64,000 nt of DNA, from positions 1 through 64,000 of the forward strand of contig JADZFK010000097.1 in the NCBI GenBank assembly GCA_020849945.1, written 5' to 3'. The position numbers and the translations under genes were made by a program. This document shows positions 34,701 through 43,531 of this stretch, one piece after another. The notes beneath the pieces were generated by a model. The model was given only the letters and a program-made list of their open reading frames with translations, ran no database searches and was not told the DNA's origin. Within the stretch, counting starts at the first letter, position 1. Each line of letters opens with the position of its first letter. The stretch comes from Pirellulales bacterium. GTDB taxonomy: Bacteria; Planctomycetota; Planctomycetia; Pirellulales; Lacipirellulaceae.

Positions 34701-34869
34701 GAATATTGAAGGAGATGAAGCGGAATTCACGATCTCGCACGAAGAGTTGATCGCCCCGCCGCGTGATGAACGCCGGCGGCTCGTCGGCAGGCGATTTCAA
34801 AGGCTCGGCACCACACAATAACGTGCCGAAGAGCAACCAAGCAAATAGCGCGAGATATCGAGCCATCAT
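31702..34869 (-). CDS. Multidomain GH5-like glycoside hydrolase with Fn3 and C-terminal barrel
   Basis: A 1055-residue exported protein; MARYLALFAWLLFGTLLCGAE is the signal peptide. Residues about 30-390 look like a GH5 (endo-mannanase/cellulase clan) barrel: FGWETGNEIDPTPEW carries the acid/base Glu and AYFVGEFGFVE the nucleophile Glu. Residues about 395-480 are Fn3-like (LSWQGSAGATTYDVWRA, WYRVTAHNRAGESKPS). Residues about 490-610 look like a beta-sandwich, and about 690-1030 is a second alpha/beta region with SGEMGTSLFLHPEKY and SLNHGGIAG. It starts eight bases from the SSS symporter gene, so they are co-transcribed. Mannan is the proposed substrate from context with GH130. Confidence 0.8.
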   Translation of the reverse strand: MMARYLALFAWLLFGTLLCGAEPLKSPADEPPAFITRRGDQLFVRDREFRFISFNIPNLMVIEDAYEFTRPNPWRWPDEFEIEDALESVRQQGGQVVRTYVISVHREGSDMGEFVHVRRPGEFNEEAFRSLDRLIAVARRKGIRVIIPLVDQWKWWGGIGEYAAFRGKPPEAFWTDPQVEADFQATLRYVLLRKNTITGVEYRDEPAIFGWETGNEIDPTPEWTRRTAAFIKQLDPRHLVIDGKSLRGVPPDSLEDPNIDVITTHHYPFDKENDFGNEVRTAHQLTQGKKAYFVGEFGFVETKRLAGLMQTVIDDGVSGALLWSLRMHRREGGFYWHMEVGTGRNIYKAFHWPGFASGDRYDERAMMALMREKAYEIRGEEPPARTLPAPPVLLPIEKASSLSWQGSAGATTYDVWRATHANGPWSPVAKGVSDADTQYRPLCNDTNAEPGNDYWYRVTAHNRAGESKPSNIVGPVAVRCRTVVDECRDTSLLHAVAGPVSPASENARSYQEDCHRLAMAPGASVVYCTAGPIDRWSVYSFEKQSPELRFAVSYDGKTFNPIESASRSYTSDQSVYGYFTPVLYRGTGHGARYLRISRPSNGNASTRARADAGKAADNTATADTAGASTAADERAVVEPIELSRIEIEFDAVLNKHNDDSAEHGERKTSPPAVQLNTTVFVGDNAPSIESTLAAIDKAAKRGEKQLNVVVTVLVDLTDDFKINSFGTRWGQYAKYRPYSATQRITLRNDLRRVFKLMIDHDLAIHILPHVDSGGRVNVWRNLISFDPLERRGEWSYDDLVLRSIADELGAVLKPHSRADIALSGEMGTSLFLHPEKYLQILRKLRARPDLKNVKLGVSLNHGGIAGRKIPIGAPESILPEQERQALQTFLEESDFLGMSFYAAISETPSPSDFVKGIEKYLGEFKAFQLTVPADLPMQFSEIAIGGGHPHGEEVSPASAAASPWEGSSDGERSPWKSPGMQQLRRNFHNALLEFLRTQPAPRPVTAAFLWSSGSWDPLGHSDSRFLDTTIAKQIELHNRSVTTQQQKTLAVPSTN

Positions 34870-34876
34870 GGGACCA

Positions 34877-36730
34877 CTATTCGGGTGAAGGTGCGAGTGG
34901 CTGGGGCGAAAAACCGCTGGGGTAGTCTTCTAACTGGTCGTACCAGCGGAACTTGAGCCACACGGTGCCTGCCACAACGATCGCCAGCGACCAAGCCACG
35001 CGAGGCCAATCTTGCAGCACGAGGTAGATGCCCGTCGTGGTGAGGGCCGTTTGCCAGGCGATGGCGACGACAACGTTTGTCATATCGCGCCCGAAGTGGG
35101 GGTTTGCCTTGACCTGCGGATTCTCGGCCACCAGTGCCTCGTGGACGGGCCGCCAAAAACCCCACGGACGAACCTGCAGGTAGAACCGCTTTAGAACTTC
35201 GAGGTCGTCGGGCGGCGTTAGCAAGCTGACGGCAACGCAACCCGTAAACGAAATCGCCAAGATCAGCGGGAAACTGTAAAGCTCGGGGAGATCGGGATAC
35301 AACTGCGGAACCACGGCCATCGCGACGAGGCCTGTCGCCATGCCGCCAAAGTACCCGTAGCTGTTGAAACGCCACCAGTACCATTTCAGCACATTCGAGG
35401 CGATGTAGCCGCCAAACAGGGCCGAGGTGATCCATTCAACCTGATTATCGAGCGAAGTGTTGCCGAACCCGATGACTGTGCCGATGATCACCACCACGAC
35501 AGAAACGACGTAGCTTAGCCGAACATAGGTTTTCTCATGGCCGTGCGGGTTGAAGTATCGCTTGTAGATATCGTTCACGATATAAGCCGGAGCCGCGTTT
35601 ACGGTGGCGGCGTAAGTTGACATGAAAGCGGCCAACAGGGCTGCAATCATTAGACCGAATAACCCGGGTCGAACAAAATCGCGCATGACAAGGGGCAACA
35701 CCTTATCGAAATCGACGACGCCATTTTGCGGCGTAAGTTGGCCTGTGAGAAATGCTAGGGCCAACACGGTAAGACCCGCGATGAGCATGTAACGCGGCAC
35801 GAGCAGCACCACGTTGACGAACCCGCTCATTTTGGCCGCCTCGATCGGCGAGCGAGCGGAAAGGACTCGCTGCATGTCGTAGTCGGGTCGTGGCCCGGCC
35901 ATGCTCAGCAACCACCCCTTCACGAGCAAGATGGACCAGAACAACGAGAACAGATTCCGCTCGTCTTTTTGGATTTGAACATTTGCGGCCTCAAAAATGC
36001 CGGTCCAATCTAGATTGAGAGTGCGGCCGAACCAAATGCTATCCCAACCGGCGGGGACCTTCGTTGCCAGCAACTCGGGCGACACCTGTTGCATTGCAAT
36101 CACGCCGATCCATACGCAGGCAATGGTCATCACGACGAACTGGAAGATTTCGGTGAAGATCACGCTCAACATCCCGCCCTTAACCACATAAACGGTGGTA
36201 ATCGCGATGATGATGAGGCCGTATAGGTTGTCGTTCATCGCCGGGGTCGCAGAAAGTTGCCACGGCAACATGGTAGCGGCGAACTTTCCGATGCCAAGAA
36301 AGCCATAAGCCAGAAAGCCCAGCACGATAAGCATCGCGTAGGCCACGACGATCAGGTGCGAGAGGTGCGAGCCTGGCCCCTCGCCAAAGCGAAACCGAAT
36401 CCACTCGGCGCCCGTCATTGCGCCAGATCGGCGGAGCCAGATGGAAAGGTAGACCATCATGAACACCTGGTTGAAGACGGGCCACATCCAGGGTATCCAC
36501 ACGCTCTTGAGGCCGTAGACGAACAGCCACGCCACCATGACCATCGTGCCGCTAACGTCGAACATGCCCGAGGCGTTCGAAAGCCCCAGGGCGTACCACG
36601 GGACTTTGTTGCCGCCCAAGAAGTAGTTGCGTAGGCTCTTCGAGGCGCGGCGCGAGATCCAAAAACCGGCGAAGAGCGTGATTGCGAAATAAACCGCTAG
36701 AATAGCGATGTCGAGAGTGGAAAGTTTCAC
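34877..36730 (-). CDS. Sodium:solute symporter (SSS family)
   Basis: A 617-residue protein with about 13-14 hydrophobic helices beginning DIAILAVYFAITLFAGFWISRR. RNYFLGGNKVPWYALGLSNASGMFDVSGTM is the SSS N-terminal signature (TM1-TM2), and GLMIAALLAAFMSTYAATVNA the late conserved region. Members of this clade take up sugars or uronides with Na+. It lies between the GH130 gene (24-base gap) and the GH5 gene (7-base gap), which points to mannooligosaccharide or mannose/glucose uptake, not yet shown. Confidence 0.88.
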   Translation of the reverse strand: MKLSTLDIAILAVYFAITLFAGFWISRRASKSLRNYFLGGNKVPWYALGLSNASGMFDVSGTMVMVAWLFVYGLKSVWIPWMWPVFNQVFMMVYLSIWLRRSGAMTGAEWIRFRFGEGPGSHLSHLIVVAYAMLIVLGFLAYGFLGIGKFAATMLPWQLSATPAMNDNLYGLIIIAITTVYVVKGGMLSVIFTEIFQFVVMTIACVWIGVIAMQQVSPELLATKVPAGWDSIWFGRTLNLDWTGIFEAANVQIQKDERNLFSLFWSILLVKGWLLSMAGPRPDYDMQRVLSARSPIEAAKMSGFVNVVLLVPRYMLIAGLTVLALAFLTGQLTPQNGVVDFDKVLPLVMRDFVRPGLFGLMIAALLAAFMSTYAATVNAAPAYIVNDIYKRYFNPHGHEKTYVRLSYVVSVVVVIIGTVIGFGNTSLDNQVEWITSALFGGYIASNVLKWYWWRFNSYGYFGGMATGLVAMAVVPQLYPDLPELYSFPLILAISFTGCVAVSLLTPPDDLEVLKRFYLQVRPWGFWRPVHEALVAENPQVKANPHFGRDMTNVVVAIAWQTALTTTGIYLVLQDWPRVAWSLAIVVAGTVWLKFRWYDQLEDYPSGFSPQPLAPSPE

Positions 36731-36754
36731 GCCGCCACGCGCTCCTCAAGGGGA

Positions 36755-37810
36755 TTAGAAGAGAACCGAATTCTTTTTTACGAACTCGACCAATTCGCTC
36801 AAGTGGGCGTAGGCCACACAACACGAAGTATCGGCGGCACCGTAGTACACCGCGAGCCGATCGCTCGCCCTGTCGTGCAATGCGGCACAGGGGAAGACGA
36901 CATTGGGCACATGGCCAAACACTTCATAGTCGGCCTCGGGCGTGAGCAAATGCTGGTTCACCCGGTAAAGCACGCGCCACGGCTGCTCGCGATCGAGGAT
37001 CGCCGCGCCCATGCTGTAAACGAAACCGTTGCAGGTATCCATTACGCCGTGGTAGATCATCAGCCAGCCGTCTTCAATTTCAATTGGGATCGGCCCCGCG
37101 CCGATCTTGGTGCGTTGCCACCACTGGCCCACTTCACCGCCACCGCGTCGCATGACGAGCCGATGCATGCCCCAATGGCACAGATCGGGGCTTTGGCTCA
37201 CGTAGATATCGCCAAACGGCGTGTGTCCGTCGTCGCTCGGACGGCTCAGCATGAAGTACTTGCCGCCAATCTTCCGCGGAAAGAGGACACCGTTGCGGTT
37301 AAACGGCAGGAAGGCATTTTCCAACCGTTCGTAGGTTTTGAAATCGCGTGTGGCAGCGATGCTGATCGTTGGGCCGTTGTGCCCGCCACACCATGTGATG
37401 TAATACGTTCCCTCGATTTCGCACAGCCGCGGGTCGTAGGCGTAGTCGGCCTGCGAATTCGGATCGCCTTTGGCGAACTTGATCGGTGCCGGATCGATCT
37501 CCCATGCAAGGCCATCGCGGCTCCAACCCACATGCAGGTGAGGAAAGCGGTCTCTCTTTTCCAACCGAAATACACCGACGAACGAATCGCCGAACCGGGC
37601 CACCGCGCTGTTGTACACGCCCTGAACGCCCGGCATGTGATGCCGACCAATCACCGGGTTGAGCGAGTGCCGCCACACGACCGAGTGATCCTGGGACGGG
37701 CGATCCTCCCACGGCATCGTGGCAGGTTCGAGCCTGGCCACGGGATGGGAATTCGTCGCATCCTGATCTTTCGCAAGCGGATTGCGAGCGGGGGCTGCTG
37801 AGGTTTTCAT
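36755..37810 (-). CDS. GH130-family phosphorylase (mannosyl-glucose/mannooligosaccharide)
   Basis: A 351-residue five-bladed beta-propeller enzyme. NPVIGRHHMPGVQGVYNSAVARFGD is the family N-terminus; DYAYDPRLCEIEGTYYITWCG contains the catalytic Asp region; VLFPRKIGGKYFMLSRPSD and KIGAGPIPIEIEDGWLMIYHG are conserved propeller blades; VVFPCAALHD and YYGAADT close it. GH130 enzymes cleave beta-mannosidic bonds with phosphate to release mannose-1-P. No signal peptide, so cytoplasmic, consistent with import by the adjacent symporter. First gene of the operon. Confidence 0.9.
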   Translation of the reverse strand: MKTSAAPARNPLAKDQDATNSHPVARLEPATMPWEDRPSQDHSVVWRHSLNPVIGRHHMPGVQGVYNSAVARFGDSFVGVFRLEKRDRFPHLHVGWSRDGLAWEIDPAPIKFAKGDPNSQADYAYDPRLCEIEGTYYITWCGGHNGPTISIAATRDFKTYERLENAFLPFNRNGVLFPRKIGGKYFMLSRPSDDGHTPFGDIYVSQSPDLCHWGMHRLVMRRGGGEVGQWWQRTKIGAGPIPIEIEDGWLMIYHGVMDTCNGFVYSMGAAILDREQPWRVLYRVNQHLLTPEADYEVFGHVPNVVFPCAALHDRASDRLAVYYGAADTSCCVAYAHLSELVEFVKKNSVLF

Positions 37811-37974
37811 TTTGAAGTTTCTTTTGCAGTTTCTATGGAATTCTATCGAAGGAGAAATCGAACGGCTCAGGAACGACTGAGGATTCCATATTCCCCTTTA
37901 GGCCGATTGGACTTGGGCCATGCGGCAGGGCCGATCACTTTTTCAATTTGGGCGAGAGCATTGGAAACGAGCCG

Positions 37975-38019
37975 GAAGCGTCAGCGAGGGAAAGTTGCTT
38001 TTTCCCTCGCTGACGCTTC
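37975..38019. repeat. Perfect 19-bp stem hairpin repeat
   Basis: gaagcgtcagcgagggaaa, loop gttgctt, then tttccctcgctgacgcttc. A related partial motif gccggaagcgttagtg is at 62047-62062. The sequence agccggaagcgtcagcgagg is very common in planctomycete intergenic DNA in my memory; not searched here. Confidence 0.75.
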
Positions 38020-38127
38020 GGGTTCGTGAGTCCTCACTGCCCCGAACATGAATAACGGATCGGCCCTGGTCCATGCGGTTCGCTGGTTGACATGGGATAA
38101 CGACGAGTGGATAATATCCCTAGTATT

Positions 38128-38139
38128 TAAACTAGTTTA
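38128..38139. promoter_or_regulatory. Candidate LacI-type operator palindrome
   Basis: taaactagttta is its own reverse complement, lies about 205 bases before the regulator start and about 320 bases before the GH130 start on the other strand. LacI-family sites are short palindromes; many have a central CG, which this lacks, so the assignment is tentative. Confidence 0.4.
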
Positions 38140-38344
38140 CTAACACCGATTCGTATCGTAAAGAACTAAGGGGATATTCTCGAATAATTCCTGCCCCGGG
38201 CACCCACTGCGGGCCGAATGATCTTAACCGGCATCACTCACTGCGTGAACCACTTTGCAGTGACCCGTTTTCGCCTTACCACGTGTAGCGATTCAATTTG
38301 CGTGGTGAGAGCAGTTCGAACAGCCATCGGTTCAACAAAGGCTT

Positions 38345-39403
38345 ATGTCCTCCTCTCAGGTTCCTCGATTAAAAGACGTTGCCCGCGCCGCCAATGTGTC
38401 GCTGGCTGCGGCATCGCGTATTTTGCGCGGAGATCGGAAGCGATTCGGCGAGGAGACGTGCCGCCGCGTTCTGGAGGCCTCACAGAAACTCGGTTGGCGA
38501 CGAAATCTACTTGTCAGCGGCATGCAAACGGGGCGCACGCAAACCGTCGGCGTATTGATACCGCCTTTTGATTCCTACTGGATAAGTGTTCTCTCGGGAA
38601 TTCATGAAGCCCTTACCGAGTCGGAGTACCTGCCCATTACCGTTTGGGTTGGCAGCTTGGGCGATATGCCCCACTTTGAAACCGAGGAAGCTCGGGGGCT
38701 GGAGCTGATTAACCGCCTGCTCGATCGCCGAGTTGATGGGCTGATCATGTGGCCGCCTTTCGGGCTGAACTACTATCACCACTTTCCCGAGTTCGTCAAG
38801 CGCCGCGTTCCGGTTGCTGTGATCGATCATTATTCCTCGGTAGCCGATTCTGTCGAAACCGATGAAAAACAGGCCACCGCTTTGGTGGCCGAGCATCTGC
38901 TAAGCCTTGGGCATCGCCGCATTGCCTGTCTTTCCAGCCGCGAAGCTCCTTCGCAAACGTGGGCCATCAAACGCCGCGCATCATTTGAAGAGGCGCTCCG
39001 AAACAGCGGCACCGTTCAGTTTCAAAGTTGGCACCTCAATCAGCAGGGAACCGATGGCCCGGAGGTTGCGCGATCGTTACTGACGAGCGGCTTGAAGCCC
39101 ACCGCCGTCTTTACCGTTTCCGACCACGAAGCGGCCTTCGTGTATTCGGCAGCAAAGGAGCTTGGGCTTTCGATTCCCGGCGACCTCTCTGTGGTGGGCT
39201 TCGCCGATCTCGATTTCGCGGCGACCCTTGTGCCGCCGCTCACGACCATCCGCCAGCGACCGGAGGAAATCGGCCGTCTCTCGGCCAAGCTGATTATCGA
39301 TCGCATAGAAGGTAGGATTGCCGACGAAGCTGCCCCCACGACCGTTTGCGTGCCGGCCGACTTGGTCGAACGTGCTTCAACGGCCCGTGCGCCCTCGAGT
39401 TGA
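38345..39403 (+). CDS. LacI-family transcriptional regulator
   Basis: A 352-residue regulator. PRLKDVARAANVSLAAASRILRG is the N-terminal helix-turn-helix, with RVLEASQKLGWRRN as the hinge region. The rest is a periplasmic-binding-protein-like ligand domain (VGVLIPPFDSYWISVLSGI, RRVDGLIMWPPF, ALVAEHLLSLGHRRIAC, VVGFADLDFAATLVPPLTTIRQ). It probably represses the adjacent divergent mannan operon and is released by a sugar or sugar phosphate, inferred from position. It ends ten bases from the convergent aldolase gene. Confidence 0.9.
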   Translation: MSSSQVPRLKDVARAANVSLAAASRILRGDRKRFGEETCRRVLEASQKLGWRRNLLVSGMQTGRTQTVGVLIPPFDSYWISVLSGIHEALTESEYLPITVWVGSLGDMPHFETEEARGLELINRLLDRRVDGLIMWPPFGLNYYHHFPEFVKRRVPVAVIDHYSSVADSVETDEKQATALVAEHLLSLGHRRIACLSSREAPSQTWAIKRRASFEEALRNSGTVQFQSWHLNQQGTDGPEVARSLLTSGLKPTAVFTVSDHEAAFVYSAAKELGLSIPGDLSVVGFADLDFAATLVPPLTTIRQRPEEIGRLSAKLIIDRIEGRIADEAAPTTVCVPADLVERASTARAPSS

Positions 39404-39413
39404 AGGCGGCGGT

Positions 39414-40466
39414 TTATCGTTCGCGCGTACTCGTGGGCACCAGCTTGCAGAGGGCTTCGCTCGCCAGCTTTACTTGTTCGCGTGAAACATCGAGGTGCGT
39501 TACGGCGCGGATGCGTTGTGGGGCGGTCGCATTCATGAGGATGCCTGCATCACGAAGTCGAGCCACGAGCGTGGCGGCCGTGCCAAGTTCGGCATCGATC
39601 TGGAAGATCACGATATTCGTGTCGATCGGATCAGGATCGAGCCGCAAGCCTGGGATCGAGCGGATCGACTCAGCCAGCAGCCGGGCGTTTGCATGATCCT
39701 CGACGAGTCGATCGATGTGATTCTCTAGGGCGAACAGCGCACCGGCCGCGATGATGCCCGTTTGCCGCATCGCGCCGCCGAGAGCTTTGCGATGCCGCCG
39801 CGCTTGGCGGATAAGGTTGGCAGGCCCGCACAGGGCCGACCCGACCGGCGCGCCAAGACCTTTCGAAAAGCAAACGCTTACTGTGTCGAAGTGGCTGGCC
39901 CAATGGGCAGCCGGGATTCCGGTCGCCACCACCGCGTTGAAAAGCCTGGCACCATCTAAATGCCGAGCGAGCCCGTTATCGGCTGCCCAACCGCAGATAT
40001 CGACCACCGTATCGTAGGGCTGGACGCGCCCCGCTCCGCGATTGTGTGTATTCTCTAAACACACGAGCCGTGTACGAACACAATGATCGTTGGCCGGCCG
40101 AATCCGGTGCGAGAGCTGCTCCACTCGCAGCACGCCATGCTCGCCTTCCACCGGTTGAGCAGCCAGGCCGAAGAGCTGAGCGTACGCGCCTTGCTCGTAG
40201 CACAGGATGTGGCAGTTCGCTTCGCAAAGAAACTCATCGCCCGGCTGACAGTGCACGCGGAGGCCCAGTTGGTTGCTCATCGTGCCCGAGGGAACGTATA
40301 GGGCTGCCTCCTTGCCCAGCATGTCTGCCACCCGCCGTTCGAGACGAAGGACGGTCGGATCGTCGCCAAACACGTCGTCTCCCACCTCGGCGGAAGCCAT
40401 CGCCGCCCGCATCGCTGCCGTCGGACGAGTTACCGTATCACTTCGCAGATCGACGGGCAGTTCCAT
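39414..40466 (-). CDS. PLP-dependent threonine-aldolase-like enzyme (GntG/LtaE type)
   Basis: A 350-residue fold-type I PLP enzyme. DLRSDTVTRPTAAMRAAMASAEVGDDVFGDDPTV is the family N-terminus; HLDGARLFNAVVATG and FSKGLGAPVGSAL hold the PLP-binding Asp/Lys region. It likely cleaves L-threonine or L-allo-threonine to glycine and acetaldehyde, or a beta-hydroxy amino acid; the GntG label is used for related proteins. Upstream spacer of about 215 bases separates it from hisD. Convergent with the LacI gene. Confidence 0.88.
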   Translation of the reverse strand: MELPVDLRSDTVTRPTAAMRAAMASAEVGDDVFGDDPTVLRLERRVADMLGKEAALYVPSGTMSNQLGLRVHCQPGDEFLCEANCHILCYEQGAYAQLFGLAAQPVEGEHGVLRVEQLSHRIRPANDHCVRTRLVCLENTHNRGAGRVQPYDTVVDICGWAADNGLARHLDGARLFNAVVATGIPAAHWASHFDTVSVCFSKGLGAPVGSALCGPANLIRQARRHRKALGGAMRQTGIIAAGALFALENHIDRLVEDHANARLLAESIRSIPGLRLDPDPIDTNIVIFQIDAELGTAATLVARLRDAGILMNATAPQRIRAVTHLDVSREQVKLASEALCKLVPTSTRER

Positions 40467-40682
40467 TTCGGGTTTTCTTCGGCCAGGTTTGCGGTGAGAA
40501 TAGCTAGGAGTAGGATATCAACATCCGCGAGATTTACAAGTTAATCGAAGGAGTGCGGAAACTCGTTGAGTTTCATTCCCTCGTCGCGTTCATTAGTTCG
40601 TCGTGGTGAAACGTGAGAAGCGAAGATTGCCGAATGCAGTCGGTCGTTCAGAACCAGTTGTCCTGTCCATCCTTGCTGTCCC

Positions 40683-42050
40683 ATGCCGCTCAACATTCAA
40701 GTTATCGATACACGCCAGGCTGGATCGGCTGCCGCGATTGAAGCACTCCGCTCCAAACTGGCCCCGAGCGGCAACTTGGTGAGCGAGGCGGGGCGGAGGA
40801 AAACAATCGAGGTTTTCGGCGAACCGCTGACGCCGGCCGAGGTTGTCGAACGCATTTGTAGCGACGTGCGGACCAACGGCCTTTCGGCCGTGCTGGGTTA
40901 CTCGGCCCGGCTGGATGGCAAGCAGTTATCGCGTGAAACTTTGCGCGTGCCGGCCGAAGACCTTGCGGCGGCCCATGCCGCGATTGATCCCGCGTTTCTG
41001 GCCACGATTCGTCGTATTCGAGAAAGCATCTTGCGGTTTCAAACGGCGATTCTGCATCGTGATATCGAAGTGCTTGGCCCGCGTGGCAGTGTGTTGCGTC
41101 AGCGTTACTTGCCGCTGGGGCGAGTTGGGATCTGTGTGCCGGGCGGGGCGGCCGCTTACCCGTCCACGGTCCTGATGACGGCCGTGCCAGCCCAGGCGGC
41201 CGGCGTGCGTGAAATCGCGGTTGTCTCTCCTCCTACTACCACGGGAGCGTACAACCGAGATGTCCTCGCGACGTGCCACGAACTTGGCATCCGCGAAGTG
41301 TATCGTTTGGGCGGAGCCCAGGCGGTGGCCTCGCTTGCCTATGGTGTTGAAGGCCTTAATGACGGTCCTCTCTGGAAGGTCGACAAGATTGTTGGGCCTG
41401 GCAACCAATTTGTCGCACTGGCCAAGAAATTCGTATTCGGCGATGTGGATATCGATTCCATCGCTGGGCCAAGCGAGGTCGTCGTGCTTGCCGACGAAAC
41501 CACACGGCCCGATTTTGCGGCTGCGGACCTCATCGCCCAAGCCGAACATGCGCCTGGTTCCAGTGTTCTGATCACATGGCATGAACCGACACTTGCCGCG
41601 GTAGCGGCCGAGCTTGATCGCCAATCGGCCGCCGCCGACCGCGCCGAACTCGCTCGGCAATCGCTCGAGTCGTTTGGGGCGTTGATTCTGGTCGCCGATC
41701 GCCGCGCAGCCGCCGCGCTAGCCAATGACTTGGCTACTGAGCACCTTCACATCGCCTGCCGCGAGCCTGAGGAAATGCTCGCCCAGGTTCGTCACGCTGG
41801 CGCTGTGTTTGTCGGCCCGTTCAGCCCCGTGGCGTTGGGCGATTATGTGGCCGGGCCATCGCACGTTTTGCCCACCGGCGCGACTGCACGTTTCGCAAGC
41901 GGCCTTTCCTCCAACGACTTCTTGCGGTCCAATAGCGTGATTCGTTTTACCCAACAAGGCCTCAACGAGGTGGCCGCCGATGCCATCCTGCTGGCTCAGC
42001 GCGAAGGTCTGACCGCCCACGGCAATAGTGTGAGAATACGAACTCAGTAG
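40683..42050 (+). CDS. hisD: Histidinol dehydrogenase
   Basis: A 455-residue enzyme oxidising histidinol to histidine (last steps of histidine synthesis). [54 protein letters not shown] and the block [30 protein letters not shown] contain the NAD and Zn/catalytic His/Glu motifs. [21 protein letters not shown] is the C-terminal part. Full family length; hisC follows after 74 bases. The rest of the his genes are not present. Confidence 0.93.
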   Translation: MPLNIQVIDTRQAGSAAAIEALRSKLAPSGNLVSEAGRRKTIEVFGEPLTPAEVVERICSDVRTNGLSAVLGYSARLDGKQLSRETLRVPAEDLAAAHAAIDPAFLATIRRIRESILRFQTAILHRDIEVLGPRGSVLRQRYLPLGRVGICVPGGAAAYPSTVLMTAVPAQAAGVREIAVVSPPTTTGAYNRDVLATCHELGIREVYRLGGAQAVASLAYGVEGLNDGPLWKVDKIVGPGNQFVALAKKFVFGDVDIDSIAGPSEVVVLADETTRPDFAAADLIAQAEHAPGSSVLITWHEPTLAAVAAELDRQSAAADRAELARQSLESFGALILVADRRAAAALANDLATEHLHIACREPEEMLAQVRHAGAVFVGPFSPVALGDYVAGPSHVLPTGATARFASGLSSNDFLRSNSVIRFTQQGLNEVAADAILLAQREGLTAHGNSVRIRTQ

Positions 42051-42124
42051 CGAAATAGGCACGCAGTCTTCAGTTTTCAGCCCTCGACCCTCGACCCTTC
42101 CGCACTCCCTCCCCCTCGCCCCAC

Positions 42125-43180
42125 ATGCCTTCCGTCCGCCCTAACATTGCTGAAATGAAAGGCTATACCCCTGGCGAACAGCCGCAGGGCGTGGAGAAAT
42201 TCATCAAACTCAATACGAATGAGAATTCGTACCAATGTTCGCCGAAGGTGAAAGCGGCGATTGGCCATGTGGTGCAGGCGGGGTTGCAGAAGTACCCCGA
42301 CCCGTTCGCCACCGCTTTCCGCATTCGCGCGAGCGAACTGCTGGGCATTGCCCCCGATTGGATTCTCTGCGGCAATGGTAGCGATGACATTTTAACGATT
42401 GTTACCCGCGCGTTCGTCGGCACCAGCGACATGGTTCGCTTTGCTAACCCGAGCTATTTGCTTTATCGCACGATGGCCGAGTTGCAGGGGGCGGCCTGCG
42501 ATATTGTGAACTACAACCCGGATTGGTCGCTTCCCCCCGAGTTTTCGCAAGGCAACGACTGGCTGCGGCTCGTTTACCTGGCGAACCCCAACAGTCCGTC
42601 GGGCACGATGATTGCGCCTGCCGAAATCGCGGCGATTGCTGATGTCTTGCCTTGCCCGCTGCTCGTGGATGAAGCTTACGTCGATTTCGCCGAAACGAAT
42701 TGCATCTCGCTTGTAGCCGAGAACGAGAAGGTCATGGTCGCCCGCACGTTGAGCAAGTCGTACGCGTTGGCTGGATTGCGTTTTGGGTACTTGGTGGCCC
42801 AGCCACAGGTTATCCAGGAGCTCAACAAAGTGAAGGATTCGTACAACTGCGATTCACTCTCCATTGCTGGCGCAACGGCGGCGATTGATGACCAGGGGTG
42901 GCTCGCGGAAAATCGTGCCAGGATACTTGCCACACGTGCCCGCATGACCGCTTCGCTCCGCGAGATGGGTATGCAAGTCGTCGATTCGCATGCCAACTTT
43001 GTTTGGTGTACCCATGAGAGCATCCCGGTCGAACCCATCTATCGCCAACTGAAGCAATCTGGCGTTCTGGTTCGGTACATGCTTTACCCTGGGTGGGGAG
43101 ACGGCCTTCGGATTACCGTCGGCACCGATGAGCAAGTCGATGCTTGCCTCGCGCTGCTGAGTGGCCTGGTGGTATCTTGA
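42125..43180 (+). CDS. hisC: Histidinol-phosphate aminotransferase
   Basis: A 351-residue PLP aminotransferase. IKLNTNENSYQCSPKVKAAI is the N-terminal signature; YLANPNSPSGTMI holds the N-P motif; VARTLSKSYALAGLRFGYLVA carries the PLP-binding lysine (SKSYALAGLR); RYMLYPGWGDGLRITVGT is the C-terminal Arg region. It makes L-histidinol phosphate from imidazole-acetol phosphate. Together with hisD it forms a two-gene block. Confidence 0.92.
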   Translation: MPSVRPNIAEMKGYTPGEQPQGVEKFIKLNTNENSYQCSPKVKAAIGHVVQAGLQKYPDPFATAFRIRASELLGIAPDWILCGNGSDDILTIVTRAFVGTSDMVRFANPSYLLYRTMAELQGAACDIVNYNPDWSLPPEFSQGNDWLRLVYLANPNSPSGTMIAPAEIAAIADVLPCPLLVDEAYVDFAETNCISLVAENEKVMVARTLSKSYALAGLRFGYLVAQPQVIQELNKVKDSYNCDSLSIAGATAAIDDQGWLAENRARILATRARMTASLREMGMQVVDSHANFVWCTHESIPVEPIYRQLKQSGVLVRYMLYPGWGDGLRITVGTDEQVDACLALLSGLVVS

Positions 43181-43531
43181 TTTGACCAGCCTGCCAGTTT
43201 CCAACACTTTGCCGCCGGTTGCTAGCAGTGGTGGCGGTTCAAGATGGGCATGATGCGCAAACACTGTGTGTTGCATCTGTTGTTGTGGCGCGGTGCGAGT
43301 GCGATAACCGATCCAAACCTTACGGACCGCAAAACCGGTCTGCGCGGCACACCTTCGCGCTCGCGCGGCCTGGGGTGCCAGAACGGTCTGCATGTTGTCG
43401 TTCCTAGGGGGAAGCCCGTGGCTTTCTCCGCAGAATTCGGCCTGGGGCGTAGCGGAAAAGCTCGGCTTTTCGCGGTACGCCGGAACGAAAATGCTTGAAC
43501 GCGCGAACGGTGAATCGCGAAACATGGGGGA
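43181..43531. other. Intergenic region, nothing recognised
   Basis: No gene or clear repeat. It precedes the GTG-start BBP7 gene, so the promoter must be here. Confidence 0.4.

Larger units (their letters stand above)
37811..38344. promoter_or_regulatory. Divergent control region of the mannan locus
   Basis: Lies between GH130 (-) and lacI-type gene (+). It contains a 19-bp stem hairpin (37975-38019) and a perfect 12-bp palindrome taaactagttta (38128-38139) set in AT-rich DNA, which is a candidate operator. Promoter elements were not fixed with confidence. Confidence 0.5.

Noticed and set aside
42060-42124. ccctcgaccctcgacccttc as a regulatory element before hisC
   Set aside because: Low-complexity pyrimidine tract similar to 8890-8930; probably neutral repeat sequence, no palindrome.
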